Origin: Cohnella faecalis
Lineage (GTDB): Bacteria; Bacillota; Bacilli; Paenibacillales; Paenibacillaceae
Length of the DNA stretch: 64,000 nucleotides
Assembly (NCBI RefSeq): GCF_003570905.1
Contig: NZ_QXJM01000037.1
Coordinates: forward strand, 124,001 to 188,000
Reading direction: 5' to 3'
Shown here: positions 26,586 through 35,936 of the stretch, piece after piece
Numbering within the stretch: the stretch's first letter is position 1
How the letters are laid out: each line of letters opens with the position of its first letter
Notes under the pieces: generated by a model
What the model was told of the DNA's origin: nothing
Seen by the model: the letters and a program-made list of their open reading frames with translations, nothing else
Databases searched by the model: none
Position numbers and translations under genes: made by a program

Positions 26586-26769
26586 ATCCGGATTGGTGTA
26601 CCTATGGATCGCAGCCTTGTTAATAGAATTATTTATGTTGTCCAGATTGGTACATCGCGTACATGAATAGGATGAAGTATTATTTTATATCACAGTAACA
26701 TTGGTAACTTTGGTTGTGGGCGCCGTTCTGGTCCTTATCTCAAATCAATCGACTAATAAGAAGGGATAA
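26575..26769 (+). pseudogene. Small two-helix membrane protein with an in-frame stop
   Basis: ATG 26575 opens a 65-codon frame with two hydrophobic helices (LVYLWIAALLIELFMLSRLV; ITVTLVTLVVGAVLVLIS). A TAG at 26668-26670 interrupts it after 31 codons. A single base change or sequence error would explain this. Function unknown. It overlaps the preceding gene's end by 11 bp. Confidence 0.45.
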
Positions 26770-26785
26770 AGCTGGGGGTATCTAG

Positions 26786-27526
26786 ATGAATAGAAGCCAT
26801 TTCATTATCACCGGGACATCGAGGGGGATCGGCGAACAATTGGCGCGATTGCTTCTTGAAAGCGACAGCTTTGTCTATGGAATTTCAAGAGGCAATTCGG
26901 ACACGTTAGATTCGTACAAAAAATATTCCCATTACCCATTCGACTTGAGCAATATCATGGGAATTGAGAGCTTGATGAACGGCATTTTCGCACAAATCGA
27001 TACCGATAACGCAGACATGATCTGTCTTATTAATAATGCTGCTATGCTTGAGCCCTTGAACGCAATTGATCAATGCGAAGTAGAGGAAATCAACCAAAAC
27101 TTGCAAATTAGCTTAGTCGCTCCGATGATCCTGACCTCTTGCTTCATCAAGCGGTCGGACAACGATCAAATTAGACGAAAAATTATTAATATTTCATCAG
27201 GTTCGGGAACTTATCCAGCCCCTGCAATGAGCGTTTATTGCAGCGCTAAAGCAGGAATAAACATGTTTTCTCAATGTGTCGGCCTAGAGCAATCGATGCG
27301 TGAACATCCCATTGAAATAATAGCCGTTGATCCGGGCATGGTCGACACCGAATTGCAGTCTGTTGCCCGAGGAAAAAACGAGCGGGAATTCGTAATGGCG
27401 AAATATTTTGATCAAGCCTATCAATCGGGATTATTACAGTCGACGGAAAGTCTCGGCAAGCAGTTGTTAACCATCATCGAAAAGAAATTCGCACCGGGAA
27501 AGCTAGTTAAGTACTCTGAAGCGTAA
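26786..27526 (+). CDS. Short-chain dehydrogenase/reductase, YueD (benzil reductase)-like
   Basis: 246 aa. Cofactor motif TGTSRGIGEQLAR, LINNAAMLEPL, and catalytic S...YxxxK in ISSGSG...VYCSAKAG. It resembles B. subtilis YueD, an NADPH benzil reductase. It is a paralogue of the gene at 36221-36976; both share the APMILTS/LSS(C/S)FI and VVDT patterns. GGGGGT lies before ATG 26786. EamA follows 20 bp downstream. Confidence 0.85.
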   Translation: MNRSHFIITGTSRGIGEQLARLLLESDSFVYGISRGNSDTLDSYKKYSHYPFDLSNIMGIESLMNGIFAQIDTDNADMICLINNAAMLEPLNAIDQCEVEEINQNLQISLVAPMILTSCFIKRSDNDQIRRKIINISSGSGTYPAPAMSVYCSAKAGINMFSQCVGLEQSMREHPIEIIAVDPGMVDTELQSVARGKNEREFVMAKYFDQAYQSGLLQSTESLGKQLLTIIEKKFAPGKLVKYSEA

Positions 27527-27546
27527 TTTCGGAGGAGAGCAATTGG

Positions 27547-28392
27547 ATGGCCATATTAGCTATTTTATTAGTAATATTATCTGGATTCATTCATTCGATA
27601 TGGAATCTGTTTGCGAAGAAAAGTATTAATAAAATCGTGTTCTTGTGGTACTGTCAGTGGGCGGCCGTGTTGCTTTTTTTACCCTTGGCGTGGATAGATG
27701 CAAGGACGATAGAATCACTGCCGGCGAATGGCTGGCTGTTAATGGCAGCGAGCATGATTTTGCATGGAGCGTATGTTCTATTGCTTGCCAAAGCCTATAC
27801 GATCGGCGATCTGTCGCAGGTTTATCCGATCATGCGAGGGATTAGTCCATTGGTAGTCCCAGTCATTGGCGTATTGATATTGGGTGAGAATCTAAAGATG
27901 TTGGGATGGAGCGGCATCGTTGTGATTCTAGTAGGAATTTTCCTCGGTGGAAGTTTTAAATTCAAAGACCATCGAGAATTTTTGTCGGGACCTATTATTT
28001 TGGCATTTCTGGTAGGTATCATGATTACTTCTTATACGGTAGTGGATAAAGTAACTCTTCAATATGTTCCAGCGATTACGCTTAATGAAGCAACCAATGT
28101 AGGCAATTTGTTGATTCTTACCTTTATGGCACTGAAATCAAAGGGACTTAAGCGGGAATGGCTTGTGAATTGGAAAACCATTATGTTAGGCGGAATTCTA
28201 GCTCCAGGCGGTTATATTTTATTTTTGAAAGCATTAGAAATTTTGCCAGTGTCTCAGTTGGCGCCGATGCGCGAGATAGGAACCGTATTTGGAACGCTCA
28301 TGGGGGTATTCATGTTGCGAGAATCGCAAGGAAGAAGTCGGATAATAGCTTCCATATTGATAACAATCGGAATCGTTTTGCTCGCTCAATAG
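27547..28392 (+). CDS. EamA/DMT-family transporter
   Basis: 281 aa with about ten hydrophobic helices in two EamA halves (AILAILLVILSGFIHSIWNLFAKK; GPIILAFLVGIMITSYTVVDKV). Features such as YPIMRGISPLVVPVIGVLILGE and LAPMREIGTVFGTLMGVFMLRES are typical of drug/metabolite exporters. Substrate unknown. GGAGGAGAG lies upstream, 20 bp after the SDR stop codon, suggesting an operon. Confidence 0.88.
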   Translation: MAILAILLVILSGFIHSIWNLFAKKSINKIVFLWYCQWAAVLLFLPLAWIDARTIESLPANGWLLMAASMILHGAYVLLLAKAYTIGDLSQVYPIMRGISPLVVPVIGVLILGENLKMLGWSGIVVILVGIFLGGSFKFKDHREFLSGPIILAFLVGIMITSYTVVDKVTLQYVPAITLNEATNVGNLLILTFMALKSKGLKREWLVNWKTIMLGGILAPGGYILFLKALEILPVSQLAPMREIGTVFGTLMGVFMLRESQGRSRIIASILITIGIVLLAQ

Positions 28393-28472
28393 GCGATATC
28401 GATATTGGGAGATGGAGATTTGGAAAATCATGTTCCACAGCAAATTAATACTTCTTCATAAGGGGGGAGAAG

Positions 28473-28783
28473 ATGAAACTCGCCAGGGCCTTATTAATTG
28501 CATCCGGAATCTATGAATTATTGCTGGGGATCCCCTTTTGGGCAATATGCTTATTTGGGAGTACCTTCCTTATTCCTTACTGGCGACTTTTTTACTTCAT
28601 GTAGTCACATTCTCCATTTGTTATGATAAAAAAGCACCTAAGGTTCCTAGCCTAGCGGCAATCATTAGCTCACCGATTAGTTGGTTGCCGTTCATTGGTT
28701 GGGGGATTCATCTGTTTGTTTCAGCCGGACTGCTTACTACAGCATTCTTTATGGGAAATAAAGTAAGCGATCGATACAGATAA
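28473..28783 (+). CDS. Small membrane protein, frame broken once
   Basis: ATG 28473 follows AGGGGGGAGA. The first 22 codons read MKLARALLIASGIYELLLGIPF, split as MKLARALLIASG and IYELLLGIPF; then one T is missing in the T-run 28536-28539. The next frame continues LGNMLIWEYLPYSLLATFLL and ends GNKVSDRYR at 28783. The restored 103-aa protein has three hydrophobic helices and no known role. Confidence 0.65.
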
Positions 28784-28847
28784 AACAGACCTAACAGAAC
28801 GGTCTTTTCCAAAGCCTATGCTCATGAATTGAAATGGGGGGATCTCC

Positions 28848-29408
28848 CTGCTAAGTCATAAAATTAACGATGATATTCAATTGAAAATGCTAGATCACCG
28901 CTATGTAGATGAGCTATTCGGCCTGATAGATAAGAACAGAGCATATTTGAGAGAATGGCTGCCTTGGGTAGACGGATCGATTAGCATAGAGCAGACGAAA
29001 AGCTTTGTCCAATCGTCTTTGCATTTATTTGCAGAAAACAACGGATTCCAATTAGGTGTTTTTTACAAAGATCGGATAGCTGGCTGCATAGGTCTCCACT
29101 ATATCGATTGGGCCAATAAGAAGACTTCTATCGGTTATTGGTTGGCCGAGGAATTTCAGGGACGCGGTTTAATGACCCGTGCATGTCAAGCGCTGATCGA
29201 TTACCTCTTTCATGATCTGGCCCTGAATCGAGTAGAGATCAGAGCCGCTGTTTTGAATGCCAAAAGTAGAGCAATCCCGGAGCGGCTTCAATTTGCGAAC
29301 GAAGGTACATCGCGACAAGCTGAGTGGCTATATGATTACTATGTAGATCACATTATTTATGGGATGTTAGCAGTGAATTGGACGAAGCCAAGAGGGGGGC
29401 CATCTTGA
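28848..29408 (+). CDS. RimJ/RimL-type GNAT acetyltransferase, start codon uncertain
   Basis: GNAT of the YdaF/RimL type: LIDKNRAYLREWLPWVDG, IGYWLAEEFQGRGLMTRACQ (acetyl-CoA loop) and LNRVEIRAAVLNAKS. In the family the N-terminus reads ML..I...I.L..L, which here is LSHKINDDIQLKMLDHR beginning at CTG 28848, ten bases after GGGGGGAT. A TTG at 28881 would cut off the first strand. A CTG start or a changed ATG is therefore likely. The stop overlaps the next gene (TTGA). Confidence 0.8.
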   Translation: MLSHKINDDIQLKMLDHRYVDELFGLIDKNRAYLREWLPWVDGSISIEQTKSFVQSSLHLFAENNGFQLGVFYKDRIAGCIGLHYIDWANKKTSIGYWLAEEFQGRGLMTRACQALIDYLFHDLALNRVEIRAAVLNAKSRAIPERLQFANEGTSRQAEWLYDYYVDHIIYGMLAVNWTKPRGGPS

Positions 29409-30001
29409 ACATCAGTTATCTGTTTAGTTCTCAGCCTGTTTTGGAAACGGAGCGATTGATCTTAAGAAGATTGCAGCCCGCAGATGCCAACGAGTATTTT
29501 CATTTTGCCTCAGATCCTCTCATCGCAACGCACACCATGTGGAGCTTCCATGAAACCGTCGAGGATACGAAAGCGTACTTGGACAAACTCGAAAACAAAT
29601 ATGAGCAGAAAACAGCTTATCATTGGGCTATTCATAATAAACAAAATAGATTGGTCGTCGGCCGAACCGGTTTTATTCGTTTCGATCATACTCATGATTC
29701 CACTGAAATAGGGTTTGTTGTCTCAAGGGAGTACTGGAAGCAAGGAATAATGACAGAAGCGACAAGAGCCATCATAGAGTATGGCTTCGAGGAATTGGGA
29801 GTTAATCGGATCGAATCCCGATGCAATGAGGACAATATAGGATCAGAGAGAGTCATGCAAAAGCTGGACATGAACTTTGAAGGGATTCTTAGGGAGCAAC
29901 TGAAAATAAAAGGAGAGTACGTTAATCAAAAGATGTATGCCATCCTGAAAAGAGATTTCGAGGGGCATCGCGCCAGTTTGAGCGGTAAGGGAGCAAAATG
30001 A
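29405..30001 (+). CDS. RimJ/RimL-type GNAT acetyltransferase
   Basis: 198 aa. It begins LFSSQPVLETERLILRRL, has EIGFVVSREYWKQGIMTEA and NRIESRCNEDNIGSERVMQKLDMNFEGILRE, the hallmark pattern of ribosomal-protein-type N-acetyltransferases. Substrate unknown. TTG 29405 follows AGGGGGGCC and overlaps the stop of the preceding GNAT by four bases, so the two are coupled. Confidence 0.86.
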   Translation: MNISYLFSSQPVLETERLILRRLQPADANEYFHFASDPLIATHTMWSFHETVEDTKAYLDKLENKYEQKTAYHWAIHNKQNRLVVGRTGFIRFDHTHDSTEIGFVVSREYWKQGIMTEATRAIIEYGFEELGVNRIESRCNEDNIGSERVMQKLDMNFEGILREQLKIKGEYVNQKMYAILKRDFEGHRASLSGKGAK

Positions 30002-30068
30002 CAAATCGTATCATAGCGAACGTTTAGAGAAATGAAATCTCGAATAGATTCATAGGAGTGCAACCAAT

Positions 30069-30518
30069 ATGTCTGCCTATTCAGTTCGAATCATTCAAGA
30101 AGACGAATTGCCAAAGCTGCTTGAATTGTACAAGCATCTGCATGATCAAGACCCGGAACTAGAGCATGACGATCGGCTTGAAGCGCTCTGGAAAGAGATT
30201 TTGGGCGATAGTGGCATGAAAATTATTGTACTGGAACAGGATGGACAATTGCTGGCTTCCTGCGTGCTGAATATTCTAAAAAATCTTACGAGGAATGCTA
30301 GACCTTATGGACTCATTGAGAACGTAGTTACTCATAGCGACCATCGGAGGAAAGGGTTTGGAAAAATTGTATTGAATAAGGCGATAGAGCTATCGGGAGA
30401 GCACAATTGTTATAAAGTCATGTTATTGACAGGATCGAAAAAAGAAGAAACTCACCGGTTTTATGAAAGTGCCGGATTTGTAAAGGGTTTAAAAACGGGC
30501 TTCATTATTAAGCTCTAA
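30069..30518 (+). CDS. GNAT acetyltransferase
   Basis: 149 aa with a clear acetyl-CoA site ([20 protein letters not shown]) and the C-terminal [20 protein letters not shown]. Substrate unknown. ATAGGAGTG precedes ATG 30069. It is one of several separate GNAT genes in this accessory stretch and is not closely similar to its immediate GNAT neighbours. Confidence 0.86.
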   Translation: MSAYSVRIIQEDELPKLLELYKHLHDQDPELEHDDRLEALWKEILGDSGMKIIVLEQDGQLLASCVLNILKNLTRNARPYGLIENVVTHSDHRRKGFGKIVLNKAIELSGEHNCYKVMLLTGSKKEETHRFYESAGFVKGLKTGFIIKL

Positions 30519-30609
30519 CAATAAAGATAGTATAGACCCGTTATTAATGATGAATTTGCAATCGAAGAAGGTAACGGTGCAATAGAATCCGAGAGCTGGG
30601 GGCCTGTAT

Positions 30610-31089
30610 ATGAAAGATCAAAGAAGCGAAGCACATCAAATCATCGAAAACTATACGAATAACTGGTTCGGCTATGAATTCGACGACTCCACTTGGAATA
30701 AACCGATAGCGGAAGGGAAGGCATCCGTAGCGGAAATTATCGGGCATCTATTGAATTGGGATAACTACTTGATAGAAACAGTCATTCCTACTGTCAAGAA
30801 CGGAGGGGGAATGGAGTTTCCCGATTTCGATACGTTCAATAAAGCGGGCTACGCGTATGTTAAGAATAAACCGAGAAGTCTCATCCTCCAGGAATTTAAC
30901 TCCGCACGAGAAAAACTATCCGAGATGCTGTTGAATTCCCTTGAATTCATCGATAAGCCTACAACTTCTAACGGAGTAAGCGTCTGCCCTCATACAGGAC
31001 GTCCTTACAGCTTGATCTATATTATTGAGGAGTTTATTGAGCATGATGAGCATCACAAAAGTCAAATTAACGCCGTTATAACGAGGTAG
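30610..31089 (+). CDS. DinB-family protein
   Basis: 159 aa, four-helix DinB/YfiT type. The three metal-ligand histidines are likely those in EIIGHLLNWDN and EHDEHHKSQ. Members include thiol transferases that use bacillithiol or related thiols. Exact reaction unknown. A GGGGGCC precedes ATG 30610. Confidence 0.8.
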   Translation: MKDQRSEAHQIIENYTNNWFGYEFDDSTWNKPIAEGKASVAEIIGHLLNWDNYLIETVIPTVKNGGGMEFPDFDTFNKAGYAYVKNKPRSLILQEFNSAREKLSEMLLNSLEFIDKPTTSNGVSVCPHTGRPYSLIYIIEEFIEHDEHHKSQINAVITR

Positions 31090-31117
31090 GTCATAACGGC
31101 CGAGGGGCGAGATAAGA

Positions 31118-31681
31118 GTGAGAAAGCTCGTTGCAGGACTATTCATAACGCTGGACGGTATTGTGGATTCGCCGGCGAATTCGCCTAAGAAATGGAGCAA
31201 CGCCGAAATGGCCGAGCGTATTGCCGCAGGCGTGGCACAGGCGGACACGGTGCTGTTAGGTCCGCGAACTTACCGGCTGCTGGCGCAATTTTGGCAGCAT
31301 CAAAGCGACGATATTCCGATGGCTTGTTTTCTGAATCGTTCGCGCAAATATGTCGTGTCCCATACGCCCGACAATCTCGAATGGCAGCCTGCCACGCTTA
31401 TCCAAGGCAACCTCGCCGAAGAGGTCGCGAAGCTCAAGGAGCAGCCCGGAAAAAACATTCAAATTCCTGGGAGTCCGAGATTGGTAAGGTCGCTGCTCCG
31501 ACTGGGGATGCTGGACGAGCTCAATCTTAATATTTGCCCGGTCGTGGCAGGAACGGGTCTGCGTCTTTTCGATGATTTAGACAGTCCGTTGCCGCTCCAG
31601 CTTGTAGACGCGAGAACTTACACGAATGGTGTGTTGGGCGTATCGTATCGGCTAGTCCGATTAACGGGGGGAACGAAGTGA
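31118..31681 (+). CDS. Dihydrofolate reductase-like (RibD C-terminal) family protein
   Basis: 187 aa. The RibD_C/YyaP fold is seen in MRKLVAGLFITLDGIVDSP, DTVLLGPRTYRLL, NIQIPGSPRLVRSLLRLGMLDEL and CPVVAGTGLRLFDD. These proteins bind NADPH and are usually of unknown substrate. GTG 31118 follows GAGGGGCGA. The stop overlaps the next gene's GTG (GTGA), so both are coupled. Confidence 0.85.
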   Translation: MRKLVAGLFITLDGIVDSPANSPKKWSNAEMAERIAAGVAQADTVLLGPRTYRLLAQFWQHQSDDIPMACFLNRSRKYVVSHTPDNLEWQPATLIQGNLAEEVAKLKEQPGKNIQIPGSPRLVRSLLRLGMLDELNLNICPVVAGTGLRLFDDLDSPLPLQLVDARTYTNGVLGVSYRLVRLTGGTK

Positions 31682-31896
31682 CTAAGATAACGCATAATAA
31701 ACCTGACAGCGATTTTCCAACGGGGCTGGCTAAGCCTGCGCAGCGTGCGCTGGCCAATGCCGGCCTGAGGAATTTGGAACAGATTTCTCATCTTAGCGAA
31801 GAGGAGCTCAACCAATTGCACGGCATAGGCCCGAAGGCAGTCGAGCTGCTTCGTCAAGCGCTAAGGACAAAAGGACTTGCTTTTTCAGAAAAATAA
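31678..31896 (+). CDS. Helix-hairpin-helix DNA-binding protein (RpoA C-terminal-like)
   Basis: 72 aa. The HhH motif is LRNLEQISHLSEEELNQLHGIGPKAVELL, as in the alpha-subunit C-terminal domain and small YjhE-like proteins. It probably binds DNA non-specifically. GTG 31678 overlaps the previous stop by four bases. Confidence 0.75.
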   Translation: MTKITHNKPDSDFPTGLAKPAQRALANAGLRNLEQISHLSEEELNQLHGIGPKAVELLRQALRTKGLAFSEK

Positions 31897-31928
31897 AGCT
31901 GACTTGTTGAAAAGGAGGGGGTTGTACG

Positions 31929-32381
31929 TTGCAAATTCGCGCTTACGGTTCGTCCGATTTGGAAGCTCTCGTAGAGTTGATGGCCGAACTGGGGTATCCA
32001 ACCTCTATCTCGGACATGGAACGAAGAATGGACAGAATGACAGCCGATCCGGAAGCCCATACGTTCGTAGCTTCTCTCTCGGGCGAAGTCATCGGAATGA
32101 TTGGGGTTAAGAGACTGTACAATTACGAGACGGACGATTTCCTTACGTATATTTCATGCCTGGTCGTCAAGCAAAAGTGTCGAGGGCAAGGCTTCGGGAA
32201 AAAACTGCTTCATTTTATCGAAGAATGGTCCGTTCGCGAAGGAATGAACGTTCTCTATTTGACTAGCGGAATAAAAGAGGAAAGAAAGCCGGCTCATGAA
32301 TTGTATAAACAGATGGGCTTTGAAATAACGGGATACCGATTCATCAAGAAGCTGGAAGCGAAACAACAGCAAGAGGCTTGA
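31929..32381 (+). CDS. GNAT acetyltransferase
   Basis: 150 aa. The acetyl-CoA loop is VVKQKCRGQGFGKKLLHF, followed by LYLTSGIKEERKPAHELYKQMGFEITGYRF. TTG 31929 follows a very strong AAAAGGAGGGGG. The C-terminus is closely matched by the decayed GNAT remnant at 24219-24372, so this family was present at least twice here. Substrate unknown. Confidence 0.86.
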   Translation: MQIRAYGSSDLEALVELMAELGYPTSISDMERRMDRMTADPEAHTFVASLSGEVIGMIGVKRLYNYETDDFLTYISCLVVKQKCRGQGFGKKLLHFIEEWSVREGMNVLYLTSGIKEERKPAHELYKQMGFEITGYRFIKKLEAKQQQEA

Positions 32382-32504
32382 TAAAGATTTGCTAAAACCG
32401 GCAATGAGCGGATTGGAAACGAAGGGATAAATCGCAAGAGATGTTGAATAGTCTCGGAAGACGGTGGGAGAAAACGTTCGAAACGTAAAGGAGTGAGGCA
32501 GCTC

Positions 32505-33122
32505 GTGCAATTGAAATGGCTGGAGTGGGCCAAGCAGATTCAAGCTATTAGCCAGGCCGGTCTGGAATATTCGAAGGATATGTATGATTTGGAGCGATTT
32601 GAGCTTCTCCGGAGCTTAAGTATCGAAATCTTAAGCGAATATTCGGGGATTGAGCATGATAAGGTAAGAGAGCTGTTCGCTAACGAAAAAGGTTATGCGA
32701 CTCCGAAGGTGGATGTTAGGGGAGTCGTATTTCGCGACGGCAAAATTCTAATGGTCAAGGAACGATTGGATGGCGCTTGGGCACTGCCTGGCGGATGGGC
32801 GGATATTGGTTTGTCGCCGAAGGAAGTCGTCAAGAAGGAAGTCAAAGAAGAGTCCGGACTCGATGTGACGCCTGTAAGGCTGTTAGGAATTTTTGATAAG
32901 AAGTTTCACGACCATCCGCCATCTCCGTGGCATGTTTATAAGATATTCGTACTTTGTGAAATCATAGGCGGCCAAATGGAATCCGGAATGGAAACGTTGC
33001 AGGTCGATTTTTTTCCTGAAGACAGCTTGCCCGAATTATCCGTCGAACGAAACACGGAGAAGCAAATAAAATGGTTATTTGAATCGATGAGGAGCAAGGA
33101 TATGGAAGTTCATCTGGACTAG
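32505..33122 (+). CDS. Nudix hydrolase with N-terminal helical domain
   Basis: 205 aa. An N-terminal helical domain of about 60 residues (WLEWAKQIQAISQAGLEYSKD...YDLERFELLRSLSIEIL) precedes the Nudix domain with GAWALPGGWADIGLSPKE and VKKEVKEESGLDV. This layout matches the YjhB/CDP-choline-type Nudix group. GTG 32505 is used, after AAAGGAG 12 bases upstream; GTG 32493 overlaps that site. Confidence 0.85.
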   Translation: MQLKWLEWAKQIQAISQAGLEYSKDMYDLERFELLRSLSIEILSEYSGIEHDKVRELFANEKGYATPKVDVRGVVFRDGKILMVKERLDGAWALPGGWADIGLSPKEVVKKEVKEESGLDVTPVRLLGIFDKKFHDHPPSPWHVYKIFVLCEIIGGQMESGMETLQVDFFPEDSLPELSVERNTEKQIKWLFESMRSKDMEVHLD

Positions 33123-33410
33123 CATCGGGAGGCAGGAGAAGGTGAAGAAGGTAATTGCGGGCGTTATTACGCAATGGCGCACTTCGACCGGTAGGTTTGG
33201 TAAGTCGCTTCACGAAACGGGGGATATACGGCGAATATAGTTGACGTCGTCCTGTACAATCAAGAAAAGCGATGAAAAATACGAGAGTGAGATGAGTCTG
33301 CCAGAGGATAATGATAGATAGTTGGAAATAGGGAAAGTGCACTCGCAACGAGAGTTGATTTTGACTCGTATTATTCTCAAAAGAAACCTATTGAGCGAGG
33401 CGAGCTATCT
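33123..33410. other. 288-bp intergenic stretch, no supported gene
   Basis: A short open frame (33141-33233, MKKVIAGVITQWR...) begins with GTG after GGAG but is only about 30 codons and matches nothing known. I see no terminator or repeat here. Confidence 0.5.
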
Positions 33411-34250
33411 ATGAATATCGGGGCCATTTTGTTTTTATTGTTCAGTCTCTTTTTAGGTTCTTTTCAAACCCCTGTATCCGAACCTGTTCATGTTATCGAC
33501 ACCGAGAGCATGGAAGGGGTATTTGGCTTTACGAATGCAGATGGCACGTCCATAATCGTTCATGGGCTGGGCGTCGGTCAAGAGGCCGCCATGTCCAAGT
33601 GGAACAAAGCGATCGGCGAGAGCGGCAAGGTTTTGTCGGTAAAGTATGCAACCTATCAAAAAGGCAACATAGACAAGAGCAGCGGTAGAGACACATCATA
33701 CAACTTTGAGAACATGGCCGGCTACATATTTAACGTTAAGGAAGGAAGCTCGACCCCTAACGAGACGTATTTTCTAATCAATGAAAACGATTTCGATCTT
33801 AAAGCGCTGCTTCCGATTAAGAAGACGGAAGATGCTCTAAAAAATGACAGCTTGATAGCTAAAGAAATATCGGCCAAAAAGCAAAGGCCAATCACTAACA
33901 TCTGGCAGATCGCTCAATTTTCCGACAGTCAGAAGTTATTTTTGGTCAAGTTCAAAAGACAGGGCGACGATATGTTATTCAGCTTAGTGCTGCAAAGAGA
34001 GGATAAGCTCCTATTCAACGACTTTCCGGCGAAAACAAAGGATGAAATTTCCGTATGGCGAGTCGATGATGGCGGGGAAGTGACGCCTGACATGTTTTCG
34101 TTACTATTTGCAGCCAAAACCTCGGATGGTTTGGCCTTAAGTATCGAATGGTGGGGCTCGGAAGGGGAAAACACATTCGTAATTGCCGATGACGGAGAAC
34201 AATTTCATGAACTGCCAATCAGCTACTATCGATATACCTACCCGACGTAA
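33411..34250 (+). CDS. Secreted or membrane-anchored protein of unknown function
   Basis: 279 aa with a hydrophobic N-terminal signal (IGAILFLLFSLFLGSFQ) and no lipobox cysteine. The mature part is beta-rich and aromatic (FGFTNADGTSIIVHGLG, MAGYIFNVKEG, LALSIEWWGSEGENTFVI). No recognised family or catalytic motif. AGCGAGGCGAG precedes the ATG. The following phosphatase starts 15 bp downstream, suggesting co-transcription. Confidence 0.65.
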   Translation: MNIGAILFLLFSLFLGSFQTPVSEPVHVIDTESMEGVFGFTNADGTSIIVHGLGVGQEAAMSKWNKAIGESGKVLSVKYATYQKGNIDKSSGRDTSYNFENMAGYIFNVKEGSSTPNETYFLINENDFDLKALLPIKKTEDALKNDSLIAKEISAKKQRPITNIWQIAQFSDSQKLFLVKFKRQGDDMLFSLVLQREDKLLFNDFPAKTKDEISVWRVDDGGEVTPDMFSLLFAAKTSDGLALSIEWWGSEGENTFVIADDGEQFHELPISYYRYTYPT

Positions 34251-34265
34251 GTAAGGAGCATGGGG

Positions 34266-34988
34266 ATGAGGAGAACACTTATAGTGAGCGACATCCACGG
34301 TTGCGTAGACCAGTTGGATGAGCTGTTGTTAGCCGTATCCTACAATCCCGTAGCTGACGATCTCATTTTGCTGGGCGACTACGTGGACAGAGGACCGAAG
34401 AGTAAGGAGTCCGTCGAGAGAGTCATGCAATTGGTAGAGAATGACGGAGCTGTCGCATTGAGGGGCAACCACGATCAACGATTCGCGGACTTGATTCGAG
34501 CCGACAGCGAGGAATTGACGGCTAAGTTTTTGGAGCACGGCGGTATACAGACGCTTCAAAGCTATTGCGATTTGACAGGCGACCAAGTCGTCGATCCCGA
34601 AGTTATTCGTTCGGCTAGAGCTCATGTCAGTCACAACTACAGCCGACATATCGATTTTCTTCGCTCGCTGCCTCTTTTTCATGAAGATCGAAATCATATT
34701 TACGTTCATGCCGGGCTGAATCCCAATTTCAAAAATTGGCGAGATCAGCCCGAGCACGATTTTATGTACATCAAAAAGGAGTTCCACCAAGCCAAGCTGT
34801 CTGTCGGCAAGACCGTCATTTTCGGTCATACGAGAACGGTCGAGCTGCAGCAATCGCCGGATGTATGGTTCGGAGACGGTAAAATCGGAATTGATGGCGG
34901 CTGTGCCTATGGAATGCAATTGAACGGTCTTATCTATTATGAAGGAGTCTACTCAACCGTTAGCGTTCCCAATAATCGGAGAGGATAG
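34266..34988 (+). CDS. Calcineurin-like serine/threonine phosphatase family protein
   Basis: 240 aa with all PPP-type metal motifs: SDIHGC, GDYVDRGPKSKE, LRGNHDQR, IYVHAGLN and FGHTR. It resembles bacterial PrpE/PrpA phosphatases that act on phosphoproteins or diadenosine tetraphosphate. ATG 34266 is preferred because AAGGAGC lies 6-7 bases upstream; ATG 34260 would be too close. Confidence 0.88.
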   Translation: MRRTLIVSDIHGCVDQLDELLLAVSYNPVADDLILLGDYVDRGPKSKESVERVMQLVENDGAVALRGNHDQRFADLIRADSEELTAKFLEHGGIQTLQSYCDLTGDQVVDPEVIRSARAHVSHNYSRHIDFLRSLPLFHEDRNHIYVHAGLNPNFKNWRDQPEHDFMYIKKEFHQAKLSVGKTVIFGHTRTVELQQSPDVWFGDGKIGIDGGCAYGMQLNGLIYYEGVYSTVSVPNNRRG

Positions 34989-35011
34989 GCTGTCTAATGG
35001 GAGTGTCTCGT

Positions 35012-35905
35012 ATGAACGAAACGATCGTGCATCATTACGATGCTTTTTCGATGTACCCGAATCAAGGCAATCCGGCAGGTGTCGTACTGGATGCGGATCA
35101 TCTGAGCGAACAAGATATGCAGCGGATCGCTTTCGATATCGGTTTTAACGAAACTGTGTTCGTGGTTCGGTCGGAGCAGGCAACAGTCAAGCTCAAATAT
35201 TTCACGCCAGGACATGAGATCCCATTATGCGGGCACGCGACGATGGCTGCCGTGTACGCCTTGAAAACGCGAGGAAAACTGGGCGATGCACAACGGCTTA
35301 CGATCGAGACGAACGTTGGCGTATTGCCGATCGAACTGACGGAAACGGAAGGCGTTCATCGCAGCTGGACGATTAAGATGAAGCAAGACAATCCGCGATT
35401 TCTGCCGTTCCAGGGCGATAGGGAGAAGCTGGCCAACGCCATAGGGCTCGATGTTCGGGAGCTGGATTCAAGCCTGCCAATCGTTTATGGAAGCACGGGA
35501 ACTTGGACCTTGTTGGTTCCGATCAAGAGCTTGCAGAGCTTTAGGGAAATGAAGCCGCAAAACGAAAAGTTCCCAGAGCTGCTGACCGAGCTGCCGAAAG
35601 CTTCCGTACACCCATTTTGCTTGGAAACCTATAGCACGGACGCTCGAATGCATGCCAGACATTTCTCATCGCCTTTTTCGGGTACGATTGAAGACCCGGT
35701 TACAGGTACCGCGTCCGGGGTAATGGGGGCTTACTATCTGGAGTATATGAATCCCGAGCTGCCTTCGGCGGCATTCGTTGTCGAGCAAGGGCAAGAGATC
35801 GGCAAGGAAGGAAGAGTGGGTGTCGAGGCTATCAGAAGCGAGCATGATGGAATGTGCATCTACATCGCAGGGACGGCTGTCTATGTGAAGGATTTACAGG
35901 CTTGA
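35012..35905 (+). CDS. PhzF-family isomerase
   Basis: 297 aa. Family features are YDAFSMYPNQGNPAGVVL, IAFDIGFNETVFV, LKYFTPGHEIPLCGHATMAA (two-domain diaminopimelate-epimerase-like fold) and EDPVTGTASGVMGAY. The catalytic glutamate position of PhzF is in NET. Substrate unknown; phenazine genes are absent. ATG 35012 follows GGGAGTG; an earlier ATG at 34997 includes that site. Confidence 0.88.
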   Translation: MNETIVHHYDAFSMYPNQGNPAGVVLDADHLSEQDMQRIAFDIGFNETVFVVRSEQATVKLKYFTPGHEIPLCGHATMAAVYALKTRGKLGDAQRLTIETNVGVLPIELTETEGVHRSWTIKMKQDNPRFLPFQGDREKLANAIGLDVRELDSSLPIVYGSTGTWTLLVPIKSLQSFREMKPQNEKFPELLTELPKASVHPFCLETYSTDARMHARHFSSPFSGTIEDPVTGTASGVMGAYYLEYMNPELPSAAFVVEQGQEIGKEGRVGVEAIRSEHDGMCIYIAGTAVYVKDLQA

Positions 35906-35936
35906 ACATCGTTAATTTCGAAGGGATGGGTAATGA

